A stretch of 64,000 nt of DNA from Heliocidaris erythrogramma (taxonomy: Eukaryota; Echinodermata; Echinoidea; Camarodonta; Echinometridae), in the NCBI GenBank assembly GCA_025617745.1, contig CM046853.1, positions 54,898,643-54,962,642 of the forward strand, read 5' to 3'. The position numbers and the translations under genes were made by a program. Positions 23,872 through 35,893 of this stretch are shown here, piece after piece (within the stretch, counting starts at the first letter, position 1; every line of letters begins with the position of its first letter). Below the pieces are notes generated by a model, which was not told where the DNA came from, searched no databases, and saw only the letters and a program-made list of their open reading frames with translations.

Positions 23872-25659
23872 TCACCCAAATTCCCCCTTTTTATACCTCA
23901 TTATGTTCCTAAAAGTAACGCCTCTTCACAATGTTAATGATCCTTTGCCGTGTTAAACATCACAACATTGATCTTCATATTCATACAAATAAAGATCCTT
24001 AATTTGTTCATTGTTAAAAAGTGACAAGAAATTCTTCTATGTGCATCCCTATAATATGTGTGGAAATAATACCTACAATGAATTACACAGTATCACATGA
24101 TCACGGTAAAAAAATAAATAAATTGCATTGCATGTGGTAACTGTCACTACAAATAATTCCCATTAATTACCCCCTATACCACTGTGACAAAAACTTTCCC
24201 ATTGCAATTAATTTGAATGCTTTTACATCACATTTGGGAAAAGTTAGGAGAACAAAATCAACCATTACAAGGAAAAGCGTACTGACAGAGTATACATGTA
24301 CATCAGATGCAGACAATAAAACAAATACTGAATTTAAAGAATACAAACAAGTGCTACATGCATACATAATATCTTGTCCTTTTTTTTGAATTATAAGGCA
24401 GCAATGGACCAGAATTTAAGAAAAAAAAATAAACAAAGACTTTGCAATACTTTGAAACACTAGACTATATATATTTATATTGTTACCAATATGGTAACCA
24501 CATTGTATGAAACATAAGAAGGCATTCCCAAAAGTCAGGAATAAACAGCCTATGCATTGTAATCTACATCTACACCGCGAGAGAGGAATAGGCTATATTC
24601 AGAAGGAAAAATAAGAAGATAAAAACTCATTGCAAATAATCATCATTTGACTACAAGAAGCTCTGAGATTAAATCAATATTATTGCCAAACGAATTCATG
24701 ATATTTTTTTTTTGCCCATTCACGCAAACAAACATTGCATTGTATTCTACACATGTTGCCCTTTCATCTAACTGCAAGCCGATGTTTAAAAGCTACCTCG
24801 TTCGAGAAATGGGATTCTTTTTTTTCCCGGTGAGAGTGAAGTAGGGTGAACTAGATCATACGTTTCAGACAAATTTGGTTTCCTCTAATGAATTCGGTAA
24901 GCACTGTAAAGGGGTTTTGGGGATAGAATAACTTAGAATAAAAAGTATCATTTTAAAAGTACACTGGATGTAATGTGATGGTTGCACATGAAATTTGCAC
25001 TCCATTGGAAAGTCTTAATAACGCTGTCAAAAATCACTGAATTGTTAAGAAATTTTGAAATATCTTGGTGTTTTTAAAATTTCGAAAGTGGTATATTTTA
25101 CTTATTTGAACAAGTTCTTGTGAATCCATCAACCAGAATATTAAATATTAGCCTCTCTTTGATTGCTTTTTTTTTTAAATTTTGTTTTGCAGTGAACAAA
25201 AGGCACAGGGGTCTTGAAAGGGCTGGTCAAAATATGACAAGTTTCATACAAGGCAGTAAGACTGGGCACATCAGTTTATGTACAGAAAATACACACACAC
25301 GCACACTGCATACAAACAGCTAATAGTGGGATCTGGTTATGGAAAATAAAAACTAAGCTCAGATCCTTTTAATATAAAATCATGACCAAATGAAACTTTC
25401 CTCTCGCAAATAACTTATATTTTAAAACACCCATCTGTGAGAACTACAAACTGAAAAATAAAAGAGAGTAGATTTCTCGTGTCTGAGATAATTAGATCAG
25501 AACATGTACTGTACACGATTATGCGATTGCAATGTGCATGATTGCTTAAGGATGTGTAGAGGGGATACGGGCATCGACCGTGACATAGCTGGGGAGGGAG
25601 GGGGGGGCAGTCATACATACATACAGGGCGGGATGAGGCTCTAGCAGCCCCCAGCGATG

Positions 25660-26069
25660 CTATAAGGCAGATACTTGCACCACGTTCGAACTGCCTGCAC
25701 TGCCTTGAGGGCTTCCCCTAGGGCTCCCTCTACTGCCCTGGGGACTGGAGCTCGCACTCACGGTGGAGTGGATCGACTCGGTGTCCACCGCGTTGGTTGG
25801 AGTAGGTAAGGTGGAGACGATGGCGGTTGTGACCGTTGTAGGGTTGGTGTTAATAGTGGTGTTTGTGTTGCAATTCATCTCGGGCAGAACAGTCAGCGTG
25901 AGGTCGTTCCGTTTGTGAGGGGTGTTCTTTGGAGAGGGCTTTCGATGTGTGTGGGTTTCGTTGACGCGCACCTCCTTGAGGTTGTTATCTTCATCTTCGG
26001 TACCAGCTGCTTCGTAACGACGCCCCTGGGCCCATCTTGAACAACAACCTGTGGGTTGGCTGTTTTTAT
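25660..26069 (-). CDS. KCND (Shal): Shal/Kv4 potassium channel, last coding exon with the VSAL terminus (exon D)
   Basis: The terminal coding exon is 410 bases, entered in phase 1 through acceptor ttttcttcag, and ends at TAG (25660-25662). After the split Asp it reads KNSQPTGCCSRWAQGRR, an acidic patch (EAAGTEDEDNN), and a Thr/Asn-rich stretch ending in TTVTTAIVSTLPTPTN. A Ser/Gly/Pro repeat follows (GSRGSPRGSPQGSAGSS), then the end NVVQVSAL. Vertebrate Kv4 tails share the order CCSRR, then TTAIISIPTPP, then SNVVKVSAL, so three separate landmarks support the family. VSAL is the PDZ-type ligand at the extreme C-terminus of Kv4 proteins. The reading frame stays open upstream of the acceptor for nine more codons from an ATG, but that part is intron. 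The four exons give 234 residues. The Ser/Gly/Pro tandem repeat is the part most likely to vary between alleles. Confidence 0.96.
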
Positions 26070-26735
26070 CTGAAGAAAAATAGTGTAGAGAATTCAAAAG
26101 TTAGATCTCCCAGGCCCATTTCATTTGTAATGATACTTCTTCTCAATGATAAATTGAACTCATATACAGATTTCTTCCGTTTTAATATTAAATGATGACA
26201 GGCCACATGATAGATTGTGAATTCTCAAGCAAACTTTTCCCACAATGGTGGTTCTAAGTCCACTAACAGCTGCCCAATTTATCACTACCATACAGATGTG
26301 TGCAAATTACTGCATTCTGGCTTTGTAAACAAAATTTGTGGACCACTACAAGGAGAATCTTTTTACATTGTTTCTAAGGCAGTTCTAGTATTAAAATCTT
26401 TCAAACTTAATTTGAGATACCACACAGTGTATTATGTTACTACATGATAATATAAATAGACAAGCAGTTGAATGACCAATTAAGACAGGAAATGGGCGAT
26501 TACATTAGCTTTTATGATGTACTGTGCTTTACAAAATTATTTTCTACTACTGTCTGCGCAAATAAGCTAACATGGCAGGTCAGCGAATATGTACATCAGC
26601 AAATATGGGTTAAAATAATTGAATGCATTATCATATTAGCACTTGGGTAGAAGTATCCATGACCTGGAAAACAATTATTATCCATTGTATAGCCTAGTCT
26701 TTTGTGATTGGTCCTAGAGAGAAGTAATGACATAC
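26070..26735 (-). other. Shal intron C-D (666 bp, phase 1)
   Basis: Short intron bounded by donor gtatgt and acceptor ttcttcag. No repeat or further exon was recognised in it. As far as I know, the vertebrate KCND tail from NHEF to VSAL is a single exon, so this intron is probably absent from vertebrates. Confidence 0.85.
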
Positions 26736-26850
26736 CTTGCGTAGTTGAGGTGGCTGAGGGACTGGGACTGACTTGTGCGCTACCAGACTGCATAGACCTT
26801 GAAAAGGGAATTCCGTTGTATGTGTACTCTGTCTCTACATACTCACGATT
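26736..26850 (-). CDS. KCND (Shal): Shal/Kv4 potassium channel, C-terminal tail exon (exon C)
   Basis: A 115-base exon that starts in phase 0 and ends in phase 1. It encodes 38 full codons, starting NREYVETEYTYNGIPF and continuing into a Ser/Gln/Pro-rich stretch (SGSAQVSPSPSATSTTQ), plus the first base of a split Asp codon. Its start corresponds to the NHEFVDEQ.FE block of vertebrate Kv4, which directly follows CLEKTT. The rest is divergent and low in complexity, as expected for a disordered cytoplasmic tail. The acceptor is a good polypyrimidine site (ttattttgtctttcag) and the donor is gtatgt. The call rests on the in-frame joins on both sides and on the conserved start, because the exon alone would be too divergent to recognise. 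Confidence 0.88.
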
Positions 26851-27540
26851 CTGAAAGACAAAAATAAGGGGAAATCATCGTCAATCACATCTTATTCTCA
26901 GCAATAATGGAATCATTATGGACACTGGTCAAGTATAAAATAAATATAGTGGGCAGAGACCGAGTACTGTGTGTGACATGTACACATAGGATATTATTTC
27001 ACGTCTTTGTATCAGTAGAAAATGTATGAATCACTGGGGAGGGGGCATTATACTAGTTATGATTATGGCAATTATGGCACTTCAATATAGTTTCACAAGT
27101 GTACATGTGGAGTGGACATATTTAAATATAAATAATAGTAAGAAATATCTGATTTCAGATAACTTCCACAAAAAAAAATTGTCAAATTACTTTCAAATGA
27201 CTTACACAAAAAAAAATTGTCAAACAGATATGTAAAATAGAAGGCAGTATAATGTAAAAAAATGGGAAAACAGATTGCAATTAATTCCACATAAATCATT
27301 TTTTAGCTATTGTGTATTATTTCTCCTCTGAGGAGGAGAAGGTATACAGAAATGTGACAGCACAATATTAGTCCGAAAGTACAAGTAAGAATAATAAATA
27401 TATCCAATCTTATGAAACAATCCAAATGATCATCTTCTGGTTTTAAGGCATTAAACAAGTGAAAAAAAAGTAATGGACATACAATTCAACTTTATTGTAA
27501 CTTTGGAATAATAGTACTACAATAAAAATTCATATTTCTA

Positions 27541-27620
27541 TATCGTCTGTTTGGAGCCAAATGGGTGTTAACTCATATACTTTAACACAGAGTTAACGCC
27601 CATCTGGCTCCAAACAGTCA
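27541..27620. mobile_element. Hairpin MITE, copy 1 (in Shal intron)
   Basis: The ends tatcgtctgtttggagcca and, read inward from the right, attgactgtttggagcca pair, and the stem continues through gttaactc/gagttaac with a short loop around catatactttaacac. The copy at 49045-49162 is in the opposite orientation. Confidence 0.8.
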
Positions 27621-27916
27621 ATATATATATATGCAAATCTACATTTTCTTAATGGGCATGTCCAAGGTATGTCCCATACATCGCCAAGTGTTGTGGAATT
27701 GTAGTATGGAATGGTAAACATGAAATGACATAAAAATACCATTTTACTTGATTATTTTGTCTGATTCAAGCTCTAGTATGGCTATCAGCTTGGTACAGTA
27801 GTCTAGATCTACAGTTTTAGATATGGTGGGTAACGTATGGGAAACAAACAGCTTGGACTTGCCCAGATGTACACTTGATATTTTAAAATGATTCGTAATA
27901 AGGTAAACAAGAATTA

Positions 27917-27962
27917 ATTTCTACTAAATTTAAAATTCTATTTCTACTAAATTTAAAATTCT
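27917..27962 (+). repeat. 23-bp tandem duplication
   Basis: The unit starting atttctactaaatttaaa is present twice without change. Confidence 0.9.
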
Positions 27963-28960
27963 ATTACAACTATAAGGCCATGCAGACTCTGCAAATGTCC
28001 ATAAATATCCAAAAACACACTGTATCATTAAATATGTATGTAACAGGTGGCAATTAATTAAGGTGTCATATAATTGACAAGATGTTTGTGCTTCGTCAGG
28101 TTAAATTTAGACTGGGCACTGAATACTGTGTGAAAGATAACAAAACGTCTGTCAGCTTGATCGGAGAATAGATTCAGCAACAGACATATTCACAGGGCGT
28201 TACGTTCAACACTTTTGTCCAGTCAGGTGAGCTAAAATTAGATGCCCATAAATAAGACCAACTTGATGAAAACAGTATGCATCTAGACCATGGCTCAGGC
28301 ACAATGCATAAATTCTATACGGGTAAAAGAAGGCAGAAGTGGGTTGCAAAGCTGTGATACATGTATTATTCATCCCACAGCGCAAAACTAAAAATATACA
28401 TGTACCTTACATGTGCCAGAATAGTAGTACAGCTACATGATTGCATGTTTAATGGTCTCAATAATGTATTATATATGATTTTTATGATTTTCAATAACAA
28501 ACGAAAAATGACAAAAAGAAAGACAATTATTTGTAAATATATATATATATATATATACATTATATGTCTATCTCCTTGTTTAAATTCATTTTGAATTGCT
28601 TTGTAATTGTACGAATGTATATTTGTTTCCCCATGTGTCTAGAGCATGTAAATAATACAAATATCCATCGCTGTACATAGACCATAAATATAACCTACAT
28701 GAATAAGAATTGGGATATGAGGGGGGGGGGATATGAGATTTTATTTCATGTACAAGTGAAGAGAGTAGATGTAATTCATCACCCAGGAAACTGAGTTTTC
28801 TACAATGTAACTCCAATCAAACCCAGTCTACCTTGTTAACAAATCAACCAATTCAAACACATGCACACATGAGCACTTTCCAATCGTACATGTATATACC
28901 CAATGCCATCATCATCACCAGCGATTATGCGTTCATGTGACGCTTAAAACAACAATCTCC

Positions 28961-28993
28961 GTGCAGGCTGGCAGCGGGTCTGCCAGCCTGCAC
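28961..28993. other. Perfect 14-bp-stem hairpin
   Basis: GTGCAGGCTGGCAG, a five-base loop cgggt, then CTGCCAGCCTGCAC: fully complementary and GC-rich within an AT-rich intron. It lies in a slightly GC-richer island that also has taattatgc and atgacgcgtttatgac-like words nearby. Function unknown. Confidence 0.85.
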
Positions 28994-30705
28994 ATGTTGC
29001 CGGGTTTATGAGTCTGACGCGTTTATGACATTAATTATGCACGTTGCATGGGGCACCCTTCATGTTTCCTGGCACTATACAGTTTAACATGTCTAGGTGG
29101 TGGTGTATCAAACACCGCCATATATCACAAAGTGAAAGGCGACTATTGATAATGCAACGCAAGACTCCACCTAAAGTGGGTCAGGGGATGGACAAAAGGC
29201 TGTATTTCCGAGGAATGATCTGTCTTGTCTGCATAAATTGATTCTATCCATGCCACTATCTGTGCTCTTTGGATGGATTTACACAAATATTTGTGAGACA
29301 TTCATTTCGAGAATATACTTGTACTTGTAGTTATGAAAAGGGGGACTATATAGCTTCACATATCCCTCTTAATTTGTGGTAATTCTGAATTTCAAATAAT
29401 AATTTTTTCTCACCAACTTCTGTTAGTGTTAAGACCTTCCAATAGCTATATTCATGTGAAAACATGATGGGATTGTCCTAAACACACAATTTTATGGATT
29501 TATTTATACATCGCTATACATAATGAAATACAGATTTCCCCCCATTTTATCTGGCAACTACAACTCATTTGTCATATAAAGGAAATCATTCAAAATCCTC
29601 TATGACAGCATACTCTATGTCCACATCTAATACTGAAGAAATGGATACACCAAGACCTGGCCTGAGTCTACTTGCTCTAAACACAAAGTGAAAGAGATCT
29701 CCCCAAAGCTAGCCTGCAACCACTCTCACCCATCACCTATGACAGCAGATGCAATTATGATAATATTGATAACTGGATTTACCAACCATCTTTAAGGCCA
29801 ATGATAATATTGTGGAAGCAAGATTGTAGAATTAGGTCTGGTACCGTGTACCTGTGAAGCATTCCTCTTCCTGGCATCACTACACTTTCACACAGCCAGG
29901 AAGACTGAACGTAATAAACTACGATTGATAGAATTAACGCAGATGTAAATGGATTTACAAAAATAATATTTGTACATGTATGTAGTATGGCACCAATACA
30001 TACAAAACAACATACATACATGTACATGTACACGGTACTTTCTGATGAAATAAACCTATTTATATTCTAGAATATATAAAGCAATATGAATAAAAGAATA
30101 TTTTACAATGGTTTCTCTACAATTAATTCTAACAAAGCTGATAGTTTTATTGAAAATTTTTATTATATCATAAAAGTGAATTCATTGAGCAAATTTGTAC
30201 ATGTTTAATTTTGATATTTGCAAATATCTTTCCACTGAACAATGAAATGATGCTTACACAGTTGGACATTTTATGTTAAGGAGTCTGACCATGGTGATAT
30301 ATCATCCGCTCTTTCCAATTCTACCATTATCTTATTCTATGAAACCAATCTCCTCTTCTTCCTCCAAGGTAAACTATGGAATGAGTCAGGTTTGGATATT
30401 GGACAGAACTAAATGAAATGATGAGGGGATCCAAGCTTCCTCAATCTATAATGCACTATTGTACACTGCATGTAGCTTGTCTTTGCTATGAATTTTGAAC
30501 TGGGAATACAGAAATAAATTGGCATTTGAAATGAATCAACAAAGTGTATGGTGTGTTATGATGGAGCCACTGGGAAGGCTCTGTTCAATTACACTATGCT
30601 TTAGAATGAACTTTATAAATTTCCTGAAATTTATGATGATGTGTGTGATATGAATTTGATACAAATGAGCATGAATACATATCCAGAGGATGGTCAAAGA
30701 TTGTT

Positions 30706-30820
30706 GGAGGGGGAGAGGAGGGGGAGAGGGATGGGAAGGGGAGGGGAGAGGGTGTGGAGGGGAGAGGTATGGGGAGGGGTGGGGAGGGGAGAGGTATGGG
30801 GAGGGGGGGGGGGGGGAGAG
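30706..30820 (+). repeat. G-rich purine tract with quadruplex potential
   Basis: Many GGGG runs separated by A, AGA or TAT, ending in a G14 run. The plus strand is the non-template strand of the minus-strand gene's complement, so the Shal pre-mRNA would carry the C-rich version. Confidence 0.9.
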
Positions 30821-31109
30821 CTGATACGTTTGAAATATACATGTAAAGAGGGCGACATGTTTTTCTTCTTTTCCTCTTGTGGATCTGCCTAAATTTAACT
30901 CAATCCACACTAACTCTTCTAGTTACAGGGGCTTGTTATAAATGCACATATCAATGGCATTATTACACAGTGTATATGGTCTAATGAGAAGAGCTCAATA
31001 ATACAGAAGCTATTAATAAACTGAAGGCTGGAGACTATAGTACAAACCCAGTGGGTGGTACAAGTGACTGAATGTGAGAGACCTATAGGAGACACACCAT
31101 GAGCAAAGA

Positions 31110-31147
31110 AACAAAAACAAAAACAAAAACAAAAACAAAAGCAAAAA
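31110..31147 (+). repeat. (CAAAAA)n microsatellite
   Basis: About six hexamer units with a final variant, gcaaaaa. Confidence 0.9.
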
Positions 31148-32920
31148 TCATCTGCACTCGATCTGTACATGAGGCATTAAAATCACATCACGATGCACAG
31201 TTGTATGCCAGCAATCGTCGAGACATATGTATTTGACATGCATTCAAAATGATAATCTGAATGTCTCGAGTATATTAAAGTCTAGTACAAGAATAAACTT
31301 ATCTTATGTACACAAGTTGGGGAAAAAAACACACATTTCTAAGTATTTCATAGAGGTCTGGACATTGTATGGTTGGAACCCGTGTTGTAGAGATCAGGTG
31401 ATTTTAACAGTGGTCTATAACGGGAGAATTATCTCAAGGGCATCTATGCGGTAAGCACAAAGAAAAGATATGTTTGATTAATCAAAGCAAAAATCAAATG
31501 CCATGCTCAGCTACGACAGCAGCTTTATATACTAATCCACAAAGTTTCTTAAAACTACAGGATAGTATTCATGTTAGGATCAATTTTTTTTGTCCCCCCC
31601 CCCCCTCTCTCTCTCTCTGTCTTCCTCCTCTTCTGTCTCAATCTGACTTGAGCGGAATACAGACTAAACATGAAAGCACACACAAGACAAATTCAATTTC
31701 TGTTTTCACATCATAAAAAGCGTCTCCAATCTGCTATGAGTAAGTTGCATCAATCTAATAAATGCTGGCTCTATTTTGAGCAACAAATCAATCAAGCAAA
31801 TTTGCTTGAAGAAGTTTAGGAGGATTATCTACGGCGAGTATTTTGTTGCAGTCTATTAGGCACGCTGCATGTTCAGTTGGGAAGCTGGAAATAGAAGTCA
31901 GTGCTATGATTTATTGTTGCAAGATGAGATTTTATTTGAGGGCAGAGAAAGTTAATCCCAGCACTGCCCGACTGGCTTCGTACGATGAGACCAATGCAAA
32001 TACTGATGGAAAATAAAATTGTACCAGTTCTGAATGTCATTGCACTCCCCAGCTATCCTTTTTCTTTTATTAATGACATTTCATATAATAATCCATTAAA
32101 AAAAAACATGCCAAAACACTTGCTTGATGGTCCCACAGGCAATAAACCAGTTCAGAATATTTAATGGGTACTTGCCGATAAAGACTAGCAATGATTTGGA
32201 AGATACAGTAGATACTGCTTGAATAGCAGAATTCTAGTCCGATGAAACAATTCAATTTGCAAATTTATAGGCGAAATCATAAATAAAAAGGAGAAAATCA
32301 AGCTTGCATAATGGTGTAATATAACATGTCCTGCAGTAAAATATGGAAATGGACGTTATGATGACTGTAAGGCACAAATAAATGGGATTACATGGGCTTT
32401 ACTATATATGTTTTGAGGATCTGCTATAGATGTATGGATAAATATCGAACTCGTCATATTTCTGTTTCTGAATGACTCAATACTTTAAATTAGTAACATA
32501 TCACAATTATCACCACATGGGACCATGCGTGTGTAGGTAAACATGCAATTTTTGGCAATGTATAGATGCAGATACACATATTCTGCATTAAGAACATCTA
32601 TACTAGAGTGGGCAAAACATAAAATTGATTATTCATAAGGGCTCATTATGCTTCCTGATAGACAGAGGTAGTGCTTTAGGTGCCTGGTAATAATTAAGGA
32701 TTTAAAATAATACTTTAATGCAGACTGATCTGACAAGTTACACTTAACAGAGATGAAACACATTACATAAACATACTCCTACAATTCAGGTTGTGCATGT
32801 CCATGTACACTCTTTGAGTCTTGAAAATGATTGCTATTATTTACTCTTTTAGTCACTGTCCATACATCAGGACAAAAAAAGCAACAATGCAGTTAGCAGG
32901 GAATATCTATACATCTTTCT

Positions 32921-33198
32921 GGGTCCGCTTGCTATTCATAAGGACCGCTATTCATTGAAAACCGCTATTCATTTAACACGCGTTATGGATAGCGGTCCTT
33001 ATGAATAGTTATGAATAGTTGTTCTTATGAATAGCAAGGTAATTCGTCTATGGTTTGCTCGCTATTTACAAGGATCGCTAGTCATTTAGTCACACGTTAC
33101 GGATAGCGGTCCTTATGAATAAGTGGTCCTTCTGAATAGCGGTCCTTCTGAATAGCGGTCCTTCTGAATAGCGGTCCTTATGACTAGCGAGGTTACCC
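32921..33198. mobile_element. Nested-hairpin repeat element, copy 2 (in Shal intron)
   Basis: Same layout as 12299-12566: starts gggtccgcttgctattcat, has cacgcgttatggatagcgg and the central block gtttgctcgctat, and ends gactagcgaggttaccc. The outer 29 bases pair with 24 matches. Unit number and sequence differ from copy 1: three consecutive ggtccttctgaatagc units occur here, while copy 1 has units ending gaatatct. Flanks atctttct (left) and atcattct (right) match at 7 of 8 bases, a possible 8-bp target duplication. Confidence 0.8.
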
Positions 33199-35849
33199 CC
33201 ATCATTCTTTGACTGTCTTTGAAAAAGAAAAATTATTCCTTTCAGAAGTACACCATAAGACAGATTGTAACCAATTACTTTACCAGGACTGTCCATTGTG
33301 GATCAAATATCTAATATGCGCTGTACTAGAACGAATAATAATGTCCCAGTGGTTCAACTCTTCTCACAACATTAGTGATGCATACATGTATTGGACATTG
33401 TGGTGACGTATTTGACAATTCTGAAGGTCCTTTGCAGGGCTGGCAAACCGTGTATTTCCTAATTGGTCACCAAGTTTTATAGCTTTATTCATTTGCTTCG
33501 TTAATGACGTGGACTTTCGCAACAATTGAGAAAGTCATACAGGTAGAGCTGGTTTGACATGCATGATTGCTGTCCCATAGGACCTTTGATTTTACCAGAT
33601 ACCATCAGTAAATTTTAAAGTATTTCAAATAATCATTCAAATGAACTACCCCATCCCCCTCCCCCCCTCCGAAAGACTTTTTCCACAAACCTGATTCTGC
33701 TCTTCACTATATCAATAATGCTGCTCTATAATATTAATATTTAGGGTGTAATTTTGGTATTCAAACTTGCAATATTTTTTAAATAATTGTAGCTGATATC
33801 GTGAATACAGAAAACCATCATCATGGAAACCCAAACATTCAGAGCAAGATGAATTATGGCGACTGCTTCCCCCTTTAAAGCATCCAAAAGTATTTGTCAC
33901 ATCGTTCTATACATCATCAGTCAGATCGTGCTCAGACTGACTTGATCATCTTCCTACTCCCGGCCTAATGTTACACGCTCATGTGAAGCAAATGTTGCTT
34001 CTGATGATGAATGGACAATGGGATATAGAAAGAGCTTGCCTCCTCCTCGTTCTCTCATCATCCATTCCGGATGAGGCAGTCAACTCGAGTATTCGTATCA
34101 GACTGGCAATTTTGGTTACCATTCTTGTTTATCAAGCCTTTCCATCATTTGTTTTAAAGGGCGCCCAGAGGAAAATCGTTGAATGTATATATTATGAACG
34201 AATGTGCATCCCACCTTAACTCGCACACAAAAAAATCGACGCAAAAGGACACTACTTGCAACATGGCAATGTGTTTAGTCTGGAGTGGTAGACTATACTG
34301 ATGTCTACTTTTGTTCTACCAGGCCAGAACCTAACCTTTTCATGTGCTGCTAACATGTGTCCAGCTCTTTAATGGGATTAACAGCAGCTAATTGCCGCTA
34401 CATTGTCTGGACGAGTGCGGAGTAATTAAACACTGACGTCAGACTTTCATTTGCTTGCCGGTAGACTGGGGATCGGCCTGAATAGACACCATGCACGCAG
34501 ATAAAAGATCCTTTCTCAAGCGACTTTCTACAGTTATTAACATGTTTTCATAACTTGTATTTCAGACAGTACCCCTACTATGTCATACGACAATCTTCTT
34601 CATACACATGCTCCACTGACACTTTGCACCATGATTAATATCACAAACTGAATTCCCTAGTTAAACCCTGGACCCAACACTAAACCTAACCTATAACTTA
34701 AAACATATTGCAGCCTTAACCCTAACCATGAAACCTAGAGCAAATGCCAGATCACCCTAGATGACCTTGGTTGTGTTAGGTATTGAGGAAGATTTGCCAA
34801 AGGCTACAATAAACATCCCAGAAAACACAACGCATACCACTTCTACCACTACTACACTACCACTAGTACTCAGAGTGTGACACGCATCGCTCATACGGGG
34901 AGACCGATGCTGCATACAAACTGATTACAGTTATACAGCCCGCATGACTCTGAGGAAACCCGGTCCTGAAGAAGTGGAAACAAACTGTCTATTAAAGCGG
35001 TTAAGCCTTGGCATCTTCACAGACCATTAGGTAAATACATGGGTACACCTTAAAACATAACACTCTGCTGTTTGATGTTAGTAATGACTGATGTAGAACT
35101 ATCGCAGGATCGACGTTCAGATTGCGCTTCCCGCTGTGGACAGGTACCCAGGAGAATGCAGACTCAAATGCCAAGGTCAAATTTTGTTTCAAGAGATATT
35201 CAAGGCTCACTAAACAGATGTTATCATCTAAGTTTACAACAAAAGGATTAAGGGATCTACAGTTTATATTACCAATGCATTTTATATACATTTATCTATT
35301 TTTGAAAGTGGAGCCCATTTTGCAAGTTTTATCCCGTTGTTCAAGAAAGATGATCAGCATCCATGAGTTCCAATCATGTTCAGCAATTACACCCTTCTAT
35401 AGATAATTTAAAGAGTCTACCACCCAACAGTTCTTCTTATTCCTTTCCTCAGTGCTTCACTTTACATGTATATGTGTGAAGTGTGGGTTATTTTCTTCCA
35501 TTAGCCAATCAAGAAACAGATTTTTAAAGTGCTTCATAATTAATAATTTCTTCTTCAAATTGGCAATATTTAAATTTCCTTTGCTGCTTGACATGTCTTT
35601 AATAACTGTCTGGAGTGAATGATCAATCTAAATTTAAACAGGTGCAAAGAAATTATGTCAAATAATTCTAGAATTTTATCAATACCAACAACATAGAAAT
35701 GATGTCACATAAAGTTACCGATAATAAATAGTGCACAGATTTAGAAAAATCTCAACTTGCCAACCATTATATGCCTCTTTCCATGGTGCTCTTGCTTATA
35801 TAATTTATTCTCTGTTAACACTTTGAAAATTACACATCATAAGTAATGA

Positions 35850-35893
35850 ACCCCCCCCCCCCACCCACCACACACACACACACACACACACAC
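35850..35893 (+). repeat. Poly-C plus (CA)n microsatellite
   Basis: A run of about 13 C leads through acccaccac into roughly 11 CA units. Confidence 0.9.

Larger units (their letters stand above)
18900..25659 (-). other. Shal 3' UTR and downstream flank (extent unknown)
   Basis: Region following the Shal TAG stop. No open reading frame here resembles a gene, and recognisable transposons are nearly absent compared with the sequence left of 18 kb, which would fit a long 3' UTR as seen in many neuronal channel genes. Minus-strand AATAAA hexamers occur at 19549-19554 and 19166-19171. If either is used, the UTR would be about 6 kb long. Features inside are a 39-bp tandem duplication, an AT repeat and a G19 run. 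The true transcript end cannot be set from sequence alone. Confidence 0.35.

Noticed and set aside
25660..26097. Single-exon 145-residue protein starting at the ATG at 26097
   Set aside because: The first nine codons precede a good acceptor and belong to the intron; the exon joins exon C in phase 1.
30536..30910. Pro/Ser-rich frames and the opposite Gly/Arg-rich frame
   Set aside because: They come from the G-rich tract and have no conserved motif.
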